64,000 nt of DNA from Rickettsiella endosymbiont of Rhagonycha lignosa. Lineage in GTDB: Bacteria > Pseudomonadota > Gammaproteobacteria > Diplorickettsiales > Diplorickettsiaceae. The stretch covers positions 1,044,001 through 1,108,000 of the forward strand of contig NZ_OZ035011.1 in assembly GCF_964031165.1 (NCBI RefSeq), written 5' to 3'. Shown here piece after piece: positions 18,082 to 26,248 of this stretch (its first letter is position 1; every line of letters begins with the position of its first letter). A model generated the notes under the pieces. It did no database searches. It saw only the letters and a list, made by a program, of their open reading frames with translations, and was not told the DNA's origin. The position numbers and the translations under genes were made by a program.

Positions 18082-19131
18082 TTACCGTAATGATTGAGCT
18101 TGTTGAGAAATCTCTGCAGGAAGCGAGTTATTCTCAGTTTCAAGTTCACAGAAAGTTGCAAACAATTGACCCAATCTACCATTTTTTAAAGCAGGATAAA
18201 GTTTTTTCAAGCTTAATAAATGATCGATGGTGCCTGACTTTTCTAACGTTGTTTTTAACTCTCGCGCGGCCACTTCTTTTTCATCTGTAGAATAACCAAA
18301 ATTACATCCAAAAAATTTCGTAAGATGAGTGATATGTTGCTCTTTTCTCCTTGCGAGATCAGCCAAGTATTTGTTTAATAGTAGGGTAGCAAGCAAAGGT
18401 TTCCAACCTGTATCTTTTTGTAAAAACATTTGTGTCAGCGTATCCTGTTTGAACAGAGGTTGAGCTATAAATTGCTGATCGATAAATTCTCGAATCGATT
18501 GTATCACCTCGGGATTGGTTTGCTCAGATGCTGCTAGCCTTTGTATCACTGAGTATGAGACAGAACTACAACTACCTTCCAAAAAGATTTGCAGTATTGT
18601 TCTGTTACCCAGTTGAGCGATCGATTCTAGTAAGAGCTTTATGGCCTTAGGTTGATAAAGTGCCGCTAGCGTCAGTGAATTGCCTACTACGTAACTTTTT
18701 TGCAAAAATATTTGCCGTCTTGTTTCTTCATCAAGTGAAGCTATCAACTCCAATAAGGGTTTCACAGCTTTGGGTTGATAATGTGCCGCTTTCATTAGTA
18801 AGTTTGAATCATCATCAAAATCATTTTCCAAAAGTAATTGTCGTTTTGCTTGTTCATCCAGTTGACTTATCAATTTTATCAGGGACTCCATCGCTTCTGG
18901 TTGGTTCTGTGCTACTGTGTGCAGTGTTTTCCTTCTGCCAATATTGGATTTCAAAAGTATTTTTAGTATTGATTTCTGATCAAATTGAGCGATCGATTTC
19001 AGTAGGATCTTTGTCGTCTCAGTTTGTTTAGTATTTTCTGCTGATATTAGTAAATTCCAAACTGAATACCAATCATTAGTATTCCTCCCCCCTCCAAAAT
19101 TGCCATCTTGCTTGTTTATTAAATTGAGCAA
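18082..19131 (-). CDS. tandem-repeat protein, C-terminal part of a frameshifted gene
   Basis: No named family. The 349-residue frame continues the ~41-residue repeats of the neighbouring upstream frame: units such as NLLMKAAHYQPKAVKPLLEL and SLTLAALYQPKAIKLLLESI are spaced regularly to about residue 200, followed by a non-repeat helical tail. It overlaps the upstream frame by 56 bp. Its first ~16 codons do not belong to the repeat. Removing one G from the G6 tract (plus-strand C run 19087-19092) would join the two frames as RWQFWRGRNTNDWYS. It is therefore probably not translated on its own. The ankyrin-like LLxxAAxYQPEAVKPLLE pattern suggests a protein-binding helical solenoid. Confidence 0.5.
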   Translation of the reverse strand: MLNLINKQDGNFGGGRNTNDWYSVWNLLISAENTKQTETTKILLKSIAQFDQKSILKILLKSNIGRRKTLHTVAQNQPEAMESLIKLISQLDEQAKRQLLLENDFDDDSNLLMKAAHYQPKAVKPLLELIASLDEETRRQIFLQKSYVVGNSLTLAALYQPKAIKLLLESIAQLGNRTILQIFLEGSCSSVSYSVIQRLAASEQTNPEVIQSIREFIDQQFIAQPLFKQDTLTQMFLQKDTGWKPLLATLLLNKYLADLARRKEQHITHLTKFFGCNFGYSTDEKEVAARELKTTLEKSGTIDHLLSLKKLYPALKNGRLGQLFATFCELETENNSLPAEISQQAQSLR

Positions 19132-20512
19132 ATGATTCGAGCAAAGGTTTCACCGCTTCGGGTTGATAACATGCCGCTAGCATCAGTAAGTTCAAACCCT
19201 CAGTAGTTTTTTGCAAAAGGAGTTGCCGTCTTGCTTCTTCATCCAGTAGAGCGATTGACTCGAGTAAGGGTTTCACAGCTTCGGGTTGATAACGTGCCGC
19301 TAGCATCAGTGAATTGATGCCCCAAGAATCTTGTTTTGAATACATATTTTCCAGTATCTTATTATCAAACTGACTACGATATTGCTTCATCAATTCTATA
19401 AGATAGGTTACTGAGTTTGACTGATTACGAGCAGCCCACATCAGAAGATTTTGCTCGTCCGTATTTCTTTTTATTAATTCTAAGAGTCGTAAAGTAACAG
19501 AATCCTGGTTATCATTTGTTAAGCTCTTTAAATCTAAAGCAAATAGTAACTTAATTTTTTCGTTGATATCATTTTCATTATTAAAAGACTTTTTTTCCAA
19601 TTCACTGATCAAAAATAGAATTAAATGCTGACTACTTAATTTCTGCCAAAAAATAGGGAAATTCATTTTAATGTATTCTAACTGCAAATAAGCTTTTCTA
19701 TTAAAGAGCTGATGAGTGATATACCTCTCTTCAAAGCCGGAAAGATTATTATTTTCACAAAATAAATAGCTAAAATACGCACAATGCAACAAATTACCTA
19801 TATTCTCCTCAGAAGGTGTTTGAGAAAAATAACCCTTTTGGATTAAAGTTTGCAAAAAACATTTTCTAATAAATTGCCAATTGAGATCGCGAATAACAAT
19901 ATTAAAATCATCATCTTCATCAATAATAAAAAATTTTTTCCAATCTTTTTTTTCAGTTTCAGCTAAATAACAATTAATCCTATCACCTATTTTTTCTGCT
20001 GTACCTGTAGAATATCCATCTTGTTGAGGACCTGTATAGCCCATTCTGAGCAATATTCCATCCAATTGACTTGTTAATAAAAAAACTAAATTAAATGGGG
20101 TATATTTTTCTTCAAATTTTTCTCGTAAAGTATGATCGATTTCTTCATCCGCTAAATGTCCAGGATATGGATCTTCCTCAGCATTCTTTTTAATGCCTAA
20201 ACCATGCAGAATTGCTCTATCTATTACTCTGTTCCATGCATGTATGTTTTGAGTTAGCTCGTAGCCTATATTTTTCACTAATGCCACCCGTGCTTGATAC
20301 AATAATTCAGATAAAGTTCTCGAACTGACCAAAGAATGCAGAATATCATTAACGCGGTTACGAAAACCCTCAGTACATAAATCAATATCTTCTGTTAGCT
20401 TCGAAATGATAACCATGTGCTCAGCCTTAGAAAGCCGGCTTCCTGGAGCATCAAGATTGCCTTTTAAGCAATGATAAATAAGCTGTAAATGCGCAATTAA
20501 TGTTTGGTTCAT
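19076..20512 (-). CDS. tandem-repeat protein, N-terminal and central part of a frameshifted gene
   Basis: The 478-residue frame has a non-repeat N-terminal region (~350 residues, helical) and then ~41-residue repeats such as LMLAARYQPEAVKPLLESIA and LMLAACYQPEAVKPLLESFA. Its apparent start MNQTLIAH is probably internal. A better start is the ATG at 20712, giving MQPYELDPILNKDKVFQI and then a run of prolines encoded by a C tract. With ten Cs the frame runs on, without a stop, through SIDFNNLLTLPADW into MNQTLIAH; the sequence here has nine, which shifts it out. A second frameshift ends it at 19076. A PmrA-like box precedes the upstream ATG. The reconstructed gene would encode about 876 residues. 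Confidence 0.55.
   Translation of the reverse strand: MNQTLIAHLQLIYHCLKGNLDAPGSRLSKAEHMVIISKLTEDIDLCTEGFRNRVNDILHSLVSSRTLSELLYQARVALVKNIGYELTQNIHAWNRVIDRAILHGLGIKKNAEEDPYPGHLADEEIDHTLREKFEEKYTPFNLVFLLTSQLDGILLRMGYTGPQQDGYSTGTAEKIGDRINCYLAETEKKDWKKFFIIDEDDDFNIVIRDLNWQFIRKCFLQTLIQKGYFSQTPSEENIGNLLHCAYFSYLFCENNNLSGFEERYITHQLFNRKAYLQLEYIKMNFPIFWQKLSSQHLILFLISELEKKSFNNENDINEKIKLLFALDLKSLTNDNQDSVTLRLLELIKRNTDEQNLLMWAARNQSNSVTYLIELMKQYRSQFDNKILENMYSKQDSWGINSLMLAARYQPEAVKPLLESIALLDEEARRQLLLQKTTEGLNLLMLAACYQPEAVKPLLESFAQFNKQARWQFWRGEEY
19087..19092 (-). repeat. G6 tract at the internal frameshift
   Basis: On the coding strand the context is TTTTGGAGGGGGGAGGAA. Six Gs end the upstream frame at a nearby TAA. 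Five would fuse it with the downstream repeat frame. Confidence 0.5.
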
Positions 20513-20648
20513 TGCTGGATTATCTGTACTTATATGCTTCGTAAAACAATCAGGTGTTAGAGCACTATTGCTCTCACGGCATAATTTTTCTAACTGTGTA
20601 AGCCAATCGGCAGGTAATGTTAGTAAATTATTAAAATCGATACTCGGC

Positions 20649-20657
20649 GGGGGGGGG
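20649..20657 (-). repeat. C9 homopolymer near the N-terminus of the tandem-repeat gene
   Basis: Nine Gs on the plus strand (nine Cs on the coding strand) follow ATGCAACCTTATG... by about 55 bases. Ten Cs would give QITPPPPSID in frame with the long downstream frame; nine give a stop after 13 further codons. This is a classic slippage-prone tract. Confidence 0.6.
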
Positions 20658-20743
20658 TAATTTGAAAAACTTTATCTTTGTTTAAAATGGGATCAAGCTC
20701 ATAAGGTTGCATATATATCTTTTTTTTACTTTGAAAATTTTAT

Positions 20744-20774
20744 AGTATATTTGAAACCTTAACTAAATATTAAA
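20744..20774 (-). promoter_or_regulatory. PmrA-box-like direct repeat with -10, tandem-repeat gene
   Basis: On the minus strand TTTAATATT-TA-GTTAAGGTT, a near-consensus match, has half-sites starting at 20774 and 20763. TATACT (20749-20744) begins 14 bp after the second half-site start. The box ends 43 bp before the ATG at 20712, the same distance as at 6837. Confidence 0.55.
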
Positions 20775-20859
20775 AATTGATTATTAAAAATAAAATATAT
20801 CTTTACAGGAAAAAAATAGAAGTACGTATCGAACTGATATTGTAAGGCTATCCCGATAA

Positions 20860-21020
20860 TTCGATAGGGACTTACTTCGGATAACGCTTAGCCCCCTGAT
20901 TACCTTACACTGCTCGCTTGTAAAAATGCTCTATAAAGTTCTTTCGTACATTTAAACTCCGACATATTTTTCACTTAACTGTTTTATTTTTTACCTTCTT
21001 AGTGTAAAGCTTTTTTTATA
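20860..21020 (-). mobile_element. insertion-sequence 5' end with decayed transposase start (right copy)
   Basis: It is the inverted partner of 17986-18076. The ATG at 20967 opens MSEFKCTKELYRAFLQASSV, then a stop, then ALSEVSP and, one frame over, IELSG. Together this recalls the N-terminus of a DDE transposase widespread in Legionellales and relatives (...VRYSGLALSEVSP...ELSHD...). The right copy keeps more coding sequence than the left one. Both face inward. Confidence 0.6.
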
Positions 21021-21037
21021 AGCGCGAAATTCTTGGA

Positions 21038-21088
21038 GTATTGCAAATTGAATGACAACACCGTCAAAAATTCAAGTGCGAAGAGCTC
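21038..21088 (+). repeat. 126-bp dispersed repeat, partial right-end copy
   Basis: It matches the right half of the full copies at 42907 and 62207: ATTGCAAATTGAATGACAAC, then GTCAAAAATTCAAGTGCGAAGAG. It lies between the IS remnant and the end of the saccharopine-dehydrogenase-like gene. Confidence 0.55.
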
Positions 21089-21089
21089 A

Positions 21090-22220
21090 TTAAAATTTTT
21101 TACTAACTTCTGAAAAAACATGTATATTTAATTTTTTTAATTCTGCCAAATAGCTTTCTAGTGAAATTAAATGCATACAAGGAATCGCTCCTGTTTCAGA
21201 GATTTCTTCTTGTAATATTCTTTTAGCTAAAAGAATAGCTGGAATGGTGGGGATATGAAGACCATCACCCTCTTTGGCTACCATAAACCATTTGATATCC
21301 TTATGATTTCCCTTATGATCAGTACCCGACATTAGCATGTGCATACCGCCTGCATCGGTACCCAATGAATCAAAGTAATGACTGAATTTTAATAAGGTTT
21401 CGGCATGGTTTTCTAATTTAATTGGAAGCTTAAATCGGATTAACCAAGATAAAAACCATAAACCAAGATGGGATACGCTGCTTTCTATTCCCGCAGAAAA
21501 TCGAATCGATTTAATAGGAAAAAAACCTGGTAATAAATCTAAATCTGGGACTTCACAATTTGCCATCCAACGTTTTCCTAATAGAGGATATTCTTGTCGA
21601 TATAAATCTTGCCATCCATACATTTTTTTGGATATACCACGAACATCTTGAAAACGTTTTCCTACATAACTTAGGATAGATTTGAAGGTAGCTAATCCTC
21701 TTTCGGTTTTTTGGCCAAGTGTAATTCCATATACTAAAGAATCGATTGTCTTAAACTCATCCTTATAATAGTTTAAAACAGCCGAGGATAAACAGGGCAA
21801 AGTGCTAGCACCTGTGATAGCAACACAATTTTTCTTAATCGCTTGCTCTTCTAAAATTGAAAAATCATTCACATATTCTCGGGCATCGGCGAGATCAATA
21901 TAGTTTATACCCAAAAGTATGCAATTAATTGCTGTGGTAAAATCTGCAGTTTGAAAGGGACCAGAGGCATTGATGACCAATGGCGGCCTAAGACGTAATA
22001 ACTCTTGGGATAATCTTTTTTTAAAATCGAAACAAAGTATATCAATACACGTATCAACGGCAACTTTGGAAAGTTGTTTTTTTAAAGCTACTAACGGTTC
22101 TTCATAGCGACCAGAAATAATAATGGCAATATTTTTTTCTACTAATCCCCTTGCAATTTTCCTACCAAAATTTCCAGTAGCTCCTAAGATTAAAACTTTA
22201 TTATCTTCATCAGGTTTCAT
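21090..22220 (-). CDS. saccharopine dehydrogenase-like NAD(P)-binding protein
   Basis: A 376-residue protein with an N-terminal Rossmann fold: VLILGATGNFGRKIARGLVE (GxTGxxG nucleotide loop, residues ~9-28), then IISGR and VINASGPFQ, the usual pattern of saccharopine-dehydrogenase/trans-acting enoyl reductase relatives. LGINYIDLADAREYV is another block of the group. The C-terminal half has a hydrophobic stretch (SHLGLWFLSWLIRFKLP) that could touch a membrane. True lysine-pathway saccharopine dehydrogenases are unlikely here; the substrate is unknown. It stands alone between an IS remnant and a short unknown frame. Confidence 0.75.
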   Translation of the reverse strand: MKPDEDNKVLILGATGNFGRKIARGLVEKNIAIIISGRYEEPLVALKKQLSKVAVDTCIDILCFDFKKRLSQELLRLRPPLVINASGPFQTADFTTAINCILLGINYIDLADAREYVNDFSILEEQAIKKNCVAITGASTLPCLSSAVLNYYKDEFKTIDSLVYGITLGQKTERGLATFKSILSYVGKRFQDVRGISKKMYGWQDLYRQEYPLLGKRWMANCEVPDLDLLPGFFPIKSIRFSAGIESSVSHLGLWFLSWLIRFKLPIKLENHAETLLKFSHYFDSLGTDAGGMHMLMSGTDHKGNHKDIKWFMVAKEGDGLHIPTIPAILLAKRILQEEISETGAIPCMHLISLESYLAELKKLNIHVFSEVSKKF

Positions 22221-22457
22221 AAGTCATCCCTTTTAATGGTAAGCTCTAATAGTTTATTTTTTTATAAAAATTAATAATATTCTTCAGCAAATTTTTCTGA
22301 ATTAGTATAAGGCGTAATTGCAAGTTTTTTTAATTCAGAAAAAAATGAAAAGTCTTGTCAACACAATAATGATTAAAAATCATATAAAAATCTTCATAAT
22401 TATTCCGACTTTTATTAGCTTTCTGATCCTCATGGTTAAAATGAGGAAATTGTAACA

Positions 22458-22751
22458 TTATTTTTTTATATTTTTGTTCACTAATCGATATTTAATAGCG
22501 CTTATAAATAACCTGCTATTACCTAAATTTTTATTCTCTAATTTAATAAAATTAATCGCCAGAAAAAAATTGACGAATACGCCTAAAATAAAAGTGACTT
22601 GGAAACAAATAGATTTGAACCAATGCTGCTGTAATAAACTCGCTGCGGAATCCAGCATGGAATGGGTAAACGTAACCAAAACTCTTGAAAACTCACTCGT
22701 TAATTCAAGCTTTTCTAAGTTGTTTTTGAAAAAAGCCTTTGAAGTAGCCAT
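22458..22751 (-). CDS. possible small membrane protein
   Basis: A 97-residue frame with an amphipathic N-terminus (FFKNNLEKLELTSEFSRVL), one strong hydrophobic segment (ICFQVTFILGVFVNFFLAIN, residues ~49-68) and a basic tail. No ribosome-binding site is obvious. A similar-length frame lies on the opposite strand over the same bases, and this strand is preferred only because its protein has an orderly membrane-protein layout. It may be a gene remnant. Confidence 0.3.
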   Translation of the reverse strand: MATSKAFFKNNLEKLELTSEFSRVLVTFTHSMLDSAASLLQQHWFKSICFQVTFILGVFVNFFLAINFIKLENKNLGNSRLFISAIKYRLVNKNIKK

Positions 22752-22860
22752 TATTATTTTAATAAATGTTAAAGAACATTAAATACAGGTTATTTTTTAT
22801 AAATTAATTTAAAAAATTATAACATAATTATCATTTATGATAATACTTATGTAAAAAATT

Positions 22861-23499
22861 TTAATTAAGCTTGGTCAATAATTTTTTCCCCACACCTATT
22901 AATGTATGACGCATGAGAAAAAGCTGCCAACGCGAGCCGCCTAATTGACGCCATAATACCGCCGAACGCACTCCTGCTAATAAGGCAGCACGTATTTTAC
23001 TGACTGTTTCGGCATGCGCTAAATATTTACCTTGTCCAACAACATGCAAACGAAAAGGTAATGCACCTAAGGTGGTGACATAAATATCGGCTAAACTATT
23101 AATAATAAGTTGCGGTGAAGATGCAAAATAGTTAGCTTGCGAAATAGCATGTTTTATCCGTCGACCTAAGTTTTTTTTGGTTTCAGGAGAACGGATGAGT
23201 TTACGTTCGAGATGCATTAAGCCAATTAAATAACGCGTTAATTCGCGATCTTGTTTAATTTTAGTATACGCGAGTAAATTAACTAACTCTTGTAAACCTA
23301 AACGTAAACCACTAATTGTACCGCCATAAACCTGTTCCACGGTGCTAACGTCAAGTGTGTAAATACTTTGAATACTCGTATCAAATGCAAGTTTTTCAGT
23401 TTTTCCAGTCCTAGCCAGATCACGAACTAAAGCGGCGGATTGGAAAACACCTGCTAGTGCTAAACTACGTTCAACATTTTTTTTTTCGTTGTTTTGCAT
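22861..23499 (-). CDS. hflD: HflD-like high-frequency lysogenization protein homologue
   Basis: A 212-residue, all-helical protein matching HflD in length and key blocks: RSLALAGVFQSAALVRDLAR at residues ~11-30, TLDVSTVEQVYGG, GLRLGLQELVNLL, and RAALLAGVRSAVLWRQLGG near the C-terminus. In E. coli HflD is a peripheral inner-membrane protein that binds the phage lambda CII activator; its normal role is unclear. The usual neighbours mnmA and purB are absent here, so the common operon has been broken. Confidence 0.9.
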   Translation of the reverse strand: MQNNEKKNVERSLALAGVFQSAALVRDLARTGKTEKLAFDTSIQSIYTLDVSTVEQVYGGTISGLRLGLQELVNLLAYTKIKQDRELTRYLIGLMHLERKLIRSPETKKNLGRRIKHAISQANYFASSPQLIINSLADIYVTTLGALPFRLHVVGQGKYLAHAETVSKIRAALLAGVRSAVLWRQLGGSRWQLFLMRHTLIGVGKKLLTKLN

Positions 23500-23561
23500 A
23501 ACACATTAAAATAAGTAAAATGAATAGGTACTCATAATCGTTTTTTTTAAATACCACTTTT

Positions 23562-23638
23562 CGTCATTGCAAGCACATAATGCGAACGATCCGACAAAGA
23601 TGCACGGTCTACACTCTCGTTCAACCTAGCTATGACGG
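23562..23638. repeat. degenerate palindromic intergenic repeat
   Basis: The segment starts CGTCATTGC and ends GCTATGACG, nearly reverse complements, between hflD and mraY. The CGTCATTGCAAGC start recalls REP/BIME-like repeats common in intracellular bacteria. Only one copy was seen in the window. Confidence 0.35.
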
Positions 23639-23676
23639 ACTATTGAAATTTTGTTCTCCATAGAACTTTGAATATA

Positions 23677-24759
23677 TTAGCGTAATTTCAAAGTTGCTAA
23701 TCCAAATAATACCAATATAAAGGTAATAATCCAGAATCTCACAATAATTCTCGGTTCTGGCCAACCCTTTAACTCAAAATGATGGTGTATAGGCGCCATA
23801 CGAAAAATTCTTTTCCCGGTTAATTTAAAAGAAGCCACTTGCAATATTACCGAAATTGTTTCTAAAGCAAACACGCCACCCATGATGAGTAATACAAATT
23901 CTTGTCTTACTACAACTGCAATGCAACCTAACGCTGCACCCAAGCCTAAAGCACCGACATCACCCATAAATACTTGCGCCGGATAGGTATTAAACCATAA
24001 AAAACCTAAACCCGCCCCGACTATAGCACCACAAATTACCACCATTTCGCCAGCACCGGGAACAAAAGGAATCGCTAAATACTTTGCGTAGGTAATATTT
24101 CCGGTAAGATAGGCAAAAATACCTAAACCACTTCCCACTAATACCGTCGGCATAATAGCTAAACCATCTAAGCCATCGGTTAAATTCACGGCATTACTAC
24201 TGCCAACGATGACAAAATACACCCAGGGAATATAAAATATTCCTAAAGGAATCAAGAGATTTTTAAAAAAAGGCACCACTAATTGGGTTTCAACAGGTAA
24301 AGTTGCATTCATATATAACAATACACCAATGATTAAACCTAATATCGATTGCCATAAATACTTCCAACGTGGAATAAGTCCACGGCTATTTTTTAGCATC
24401 AATTTTAGGTAATCATCCGCAAATCCTATTAGGCCAAATCCTACTATGCCTAAGAGTACTATCCAAATCAGATGATTATTAAGATTAGCCCATAGTAAAG
24501 TTGTCATAACGATGGCAATTAAAATCAAAGCACCACCCATCGTCGGTGTACCGGCTTTACTTAAATGTGCTTGGGGTCCATCAGTACGTATTGCTTGACC
24601 AATTTGGCGATGACTTAGTGTACGTATCATCTTCGGTGCTAATAAAAGTGAGATAAGGAACGCAGTTAAAGACGCTAAAATCGCTCGTAAAGTTAAATAT
24701 TGAAAGACATGAAAAGCACGATAGTAATTTGATAAAAATGCAGTTAACCATAACAACAT
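23677..24759 (-). CDS. mraY: phospho-N-acetylmuramoyl-pentapeptide-transferase
   Basis: A 360-residue inner-membrane enzyme with about ten helices, the same length as the E. coli protein. It transfers phospho-MurNAc-pentapeptide from UDP to undecaprenyl phosphate, giving lipid I. Conserved blocks are [13 protein letters not shown], the catalytic [47 protein letters not shown] and [15 protein letters not shown], the last being the MraY-specific histidine cluster. It follows murF on the same strand with 59 bp between them, part of which is a piece of the dispersed repeat. Confidence 0.97.
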   Translation of the reverse strand: MLLWLTAFLSNYYRAFHVFQYLTLRAILASLTAFLISLLLAPKMIRTLSHRQIGQAIRTDGPQAHLSKAGTPTMGGALILIAIVMTTLLWANLNNHLIWIVLLGIVGFGLIGFADDYLKLMLKNSRGLIPRWKYLWQSILGLIIGVLLYMNATLPVETQLVVPFFKNLLIPLGIFYIPWVYFVIVGSSNAVNLTDGLDGLAIMPTVLVGSGLGIFAYLTGNITYAKYLAIPFVPGAGEMVVICGAIVGAGLGFLWFNTYPAQVFMGDVGALGLGAALGCIAVVVRQEFVLLIMGGVFALETISVILQVASFKLTGKRIFRMAPIHHHFELKGWPEPRIIVRFWIITFILVLFGLATLKLR

Positions 24760-24777
24760 GGGGTTAATTTTCTCCGG

Positions 24778-24804
24778 TTAAAAATTCAAGTGTGAAGAGT
24801 ATAA
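24778..24804 (+). repeat. 126-bp dispersed repeat, short right-end piece
   Basis: AAAAATTCAAGTGTGAAGAG plus TATAAT matches the extreme right end of the full copies. It lies in the murF-mraY gap. Confidence 0.45.
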
Positions 24805-24818
24805 TAGCGCGTTATGAT

Positions 24819-26165
24819 TCACGCAGCGTTGTCCAATAAAGCAGCGACTACTTTTCCCATTTGTGCACTGAGTGAACCTTTAATTAAAATAGTGACATTC
24901 TCTCGCAAATGCGGTTTCAGTGCTAAAATTAATTCCTGGTGATTAGGGTAATGCTTTGCGTTTGTACCAAATGCTTTGGCGGTTTCTTTACTTAAATCAC
25001 CGCAAGTATAGACCTCATCGATTTTTAATTCTTTAGCTAATTTTCCAATTTGACGATGATACTCTATGGCATTGGGGCCCAACTCCCCCATATCACCCAT
25101 AACAAAAATTCGCTGTCCAGAATAATGCGCCAATAATTTTAAAGCCGCAGCCACTGAACTTGGATTGGCATTATAACTATCATCAATCAAGTTCGCGCCT
25201 ATTTTTGTTTTGCTTAGTAACACTCTTCCAGGCACTGGTTGCGTTTTTTCTAAACCGGATTTGATGTGGAATAATTCAACTCCCACTTGGCTCGCCGCGG
25301 CGGCGGCGGCTAAAGCATTCAACACCTGATGCTGTCCAGGTAAGCTTAAGCGAATCATCATTTCTTTTCCATTCGGGGCATGTAATAAAAATATTGCTTT
25401 TCCATCAGCATCCACTTGAATATTAGTCGCAGAAAAATCACATCCATCGGATAAACCAAAACTCACACAGCGAAAACTAGCAGAGGCTTTCTGTAAAGTA
25501 TCAGTAAATTTATCATCGGCATTAATAATAGCGACACCATTTTTAGCTAAACCAGAAAAAATTTCTGCCTTAGCCTTTGCAACACCGCTCATGGATCCAA
25601 ACCCTTGCAAATGTGCAGGCCCAATGTTGGTGATCAAGGCAACATTCGGTTGTGTGATCTGCGTCAAATACGCAATTTCTCCGCTATGATTCGCACCCAT
25701 TTCAATCACGGCATAACGGTGTTGCGTGTTTAAATTTAACAATGTTAAAGGGACACCGATATCATTATTGAAATTTTTAAAATTAGTTAACACGGAGCCT
25801 GTTTCAGCCAAAATCGATGCGATCATTTCTTTGCTGCTTGTTTTACCACAACTACCCGTTAAGGCAATAATAGGGATAGAAAATTGACTACGATGTTGTT
25901 TAGCTAATTCCCCTAAGGCTTTTCTTGTGTCCTGGACGAGTACTAAGGGTAAATCGGTACCTATAACATGATCAACGATAGCGGCGGCGGCTCCGCGCTG
26001 CTTAGCAACTTCAATAAAAGCATGCCCATCAAACTTTTCACCGCGAATAGCAAAAAAAAGTTCATGTGGTTTTATGCTACGTGAATCCAAACTCAATCCG
26101 GTGTAATTCACATCCGGACCTAATAGCTTCCCTTGGATATTTGCAGCCAATATAGATAGTTTCAC
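24819..26165 (-). CDS. murF: UDP-N-acetylmuramoyl-tripeptide--D-alanyl-D-alanine ligase
   Basis: A 448-residue Mur ligase that adds D-Ala-D-Ala to UDP-MurNAc-tripeptide. The N-terminal substrate domain has LSLDSRSIKPHELFFAIRGE; the ATP-binding loop is ITGSCGKTSSKEM (about residues 104-116); NNDIGVPLTLL, EMGANHSGEI and DDSYNANPSSV are family blocks. It is cytoplasmic. It is followed by mraY and separated from murE by an oppositely oriented glycosyltransferase. Confidence 0.97.
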   Translation of the reverse strand: MKLSILAANIQGKLLGPDVNYTGLSLDSRSIKPHELFFAIRGEKFDGHAFIEVAKQRGAAAAIVDHVIGTDLPLVLVQDTRKALGELAKQHRSQFSIPIIALTGSCGKTSSKEMIASILAETGSVLTNFKNFNNDIGVPLTLLNLNTQHRYAVIEMGANHSGEIAYLTQITQPNVALITNIGPAHLQGFGSMSGVAKAKAEIFSGLAKNGVAIINADDKFTDTLQKASASFRCVSFGLSDGCDFSATNIQVDADGKAIFLLHAPNGKEMMIRLSLPGQHQVLNALAAAAAASQVGVELFHIKSGLEKTQPVPGRVLLSKTKIGANLIDDSYNANPSSVAAALKLLAHYSGQRIFVMGDMGELGPNAIEYHRQIGKLAKELKIDEVYTCGDLSKETAKAFGTNAKHYPNHQELILALKPHLRENVTILIKGSLSAQMGKVVAALLDNAA

Positions 26166-26248
26166 AGGTTACCAATAAATAGATGGGGTACTTTTAGACT
26201 ATAGCATTCTATACTATACTCACAGGAATTAAGTACTAAAATAATAAT

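Noticed and set aside
18500-19400. Regular DNA repeats that might be a CRISPR array or satellite
   Set aside because: The period (~120-130 bp) equals the ~41-residue protein repeat, and the differences fall as expected for coding sequence.
22474-22782. 102-codon frame on the plus strand opposite the small membrane protein
   Set aside because: The minus-strand product has a more orderly membrane-protein layout, and the plus-strand one has a run of cysteines and no upstream signals. Neither is certain.
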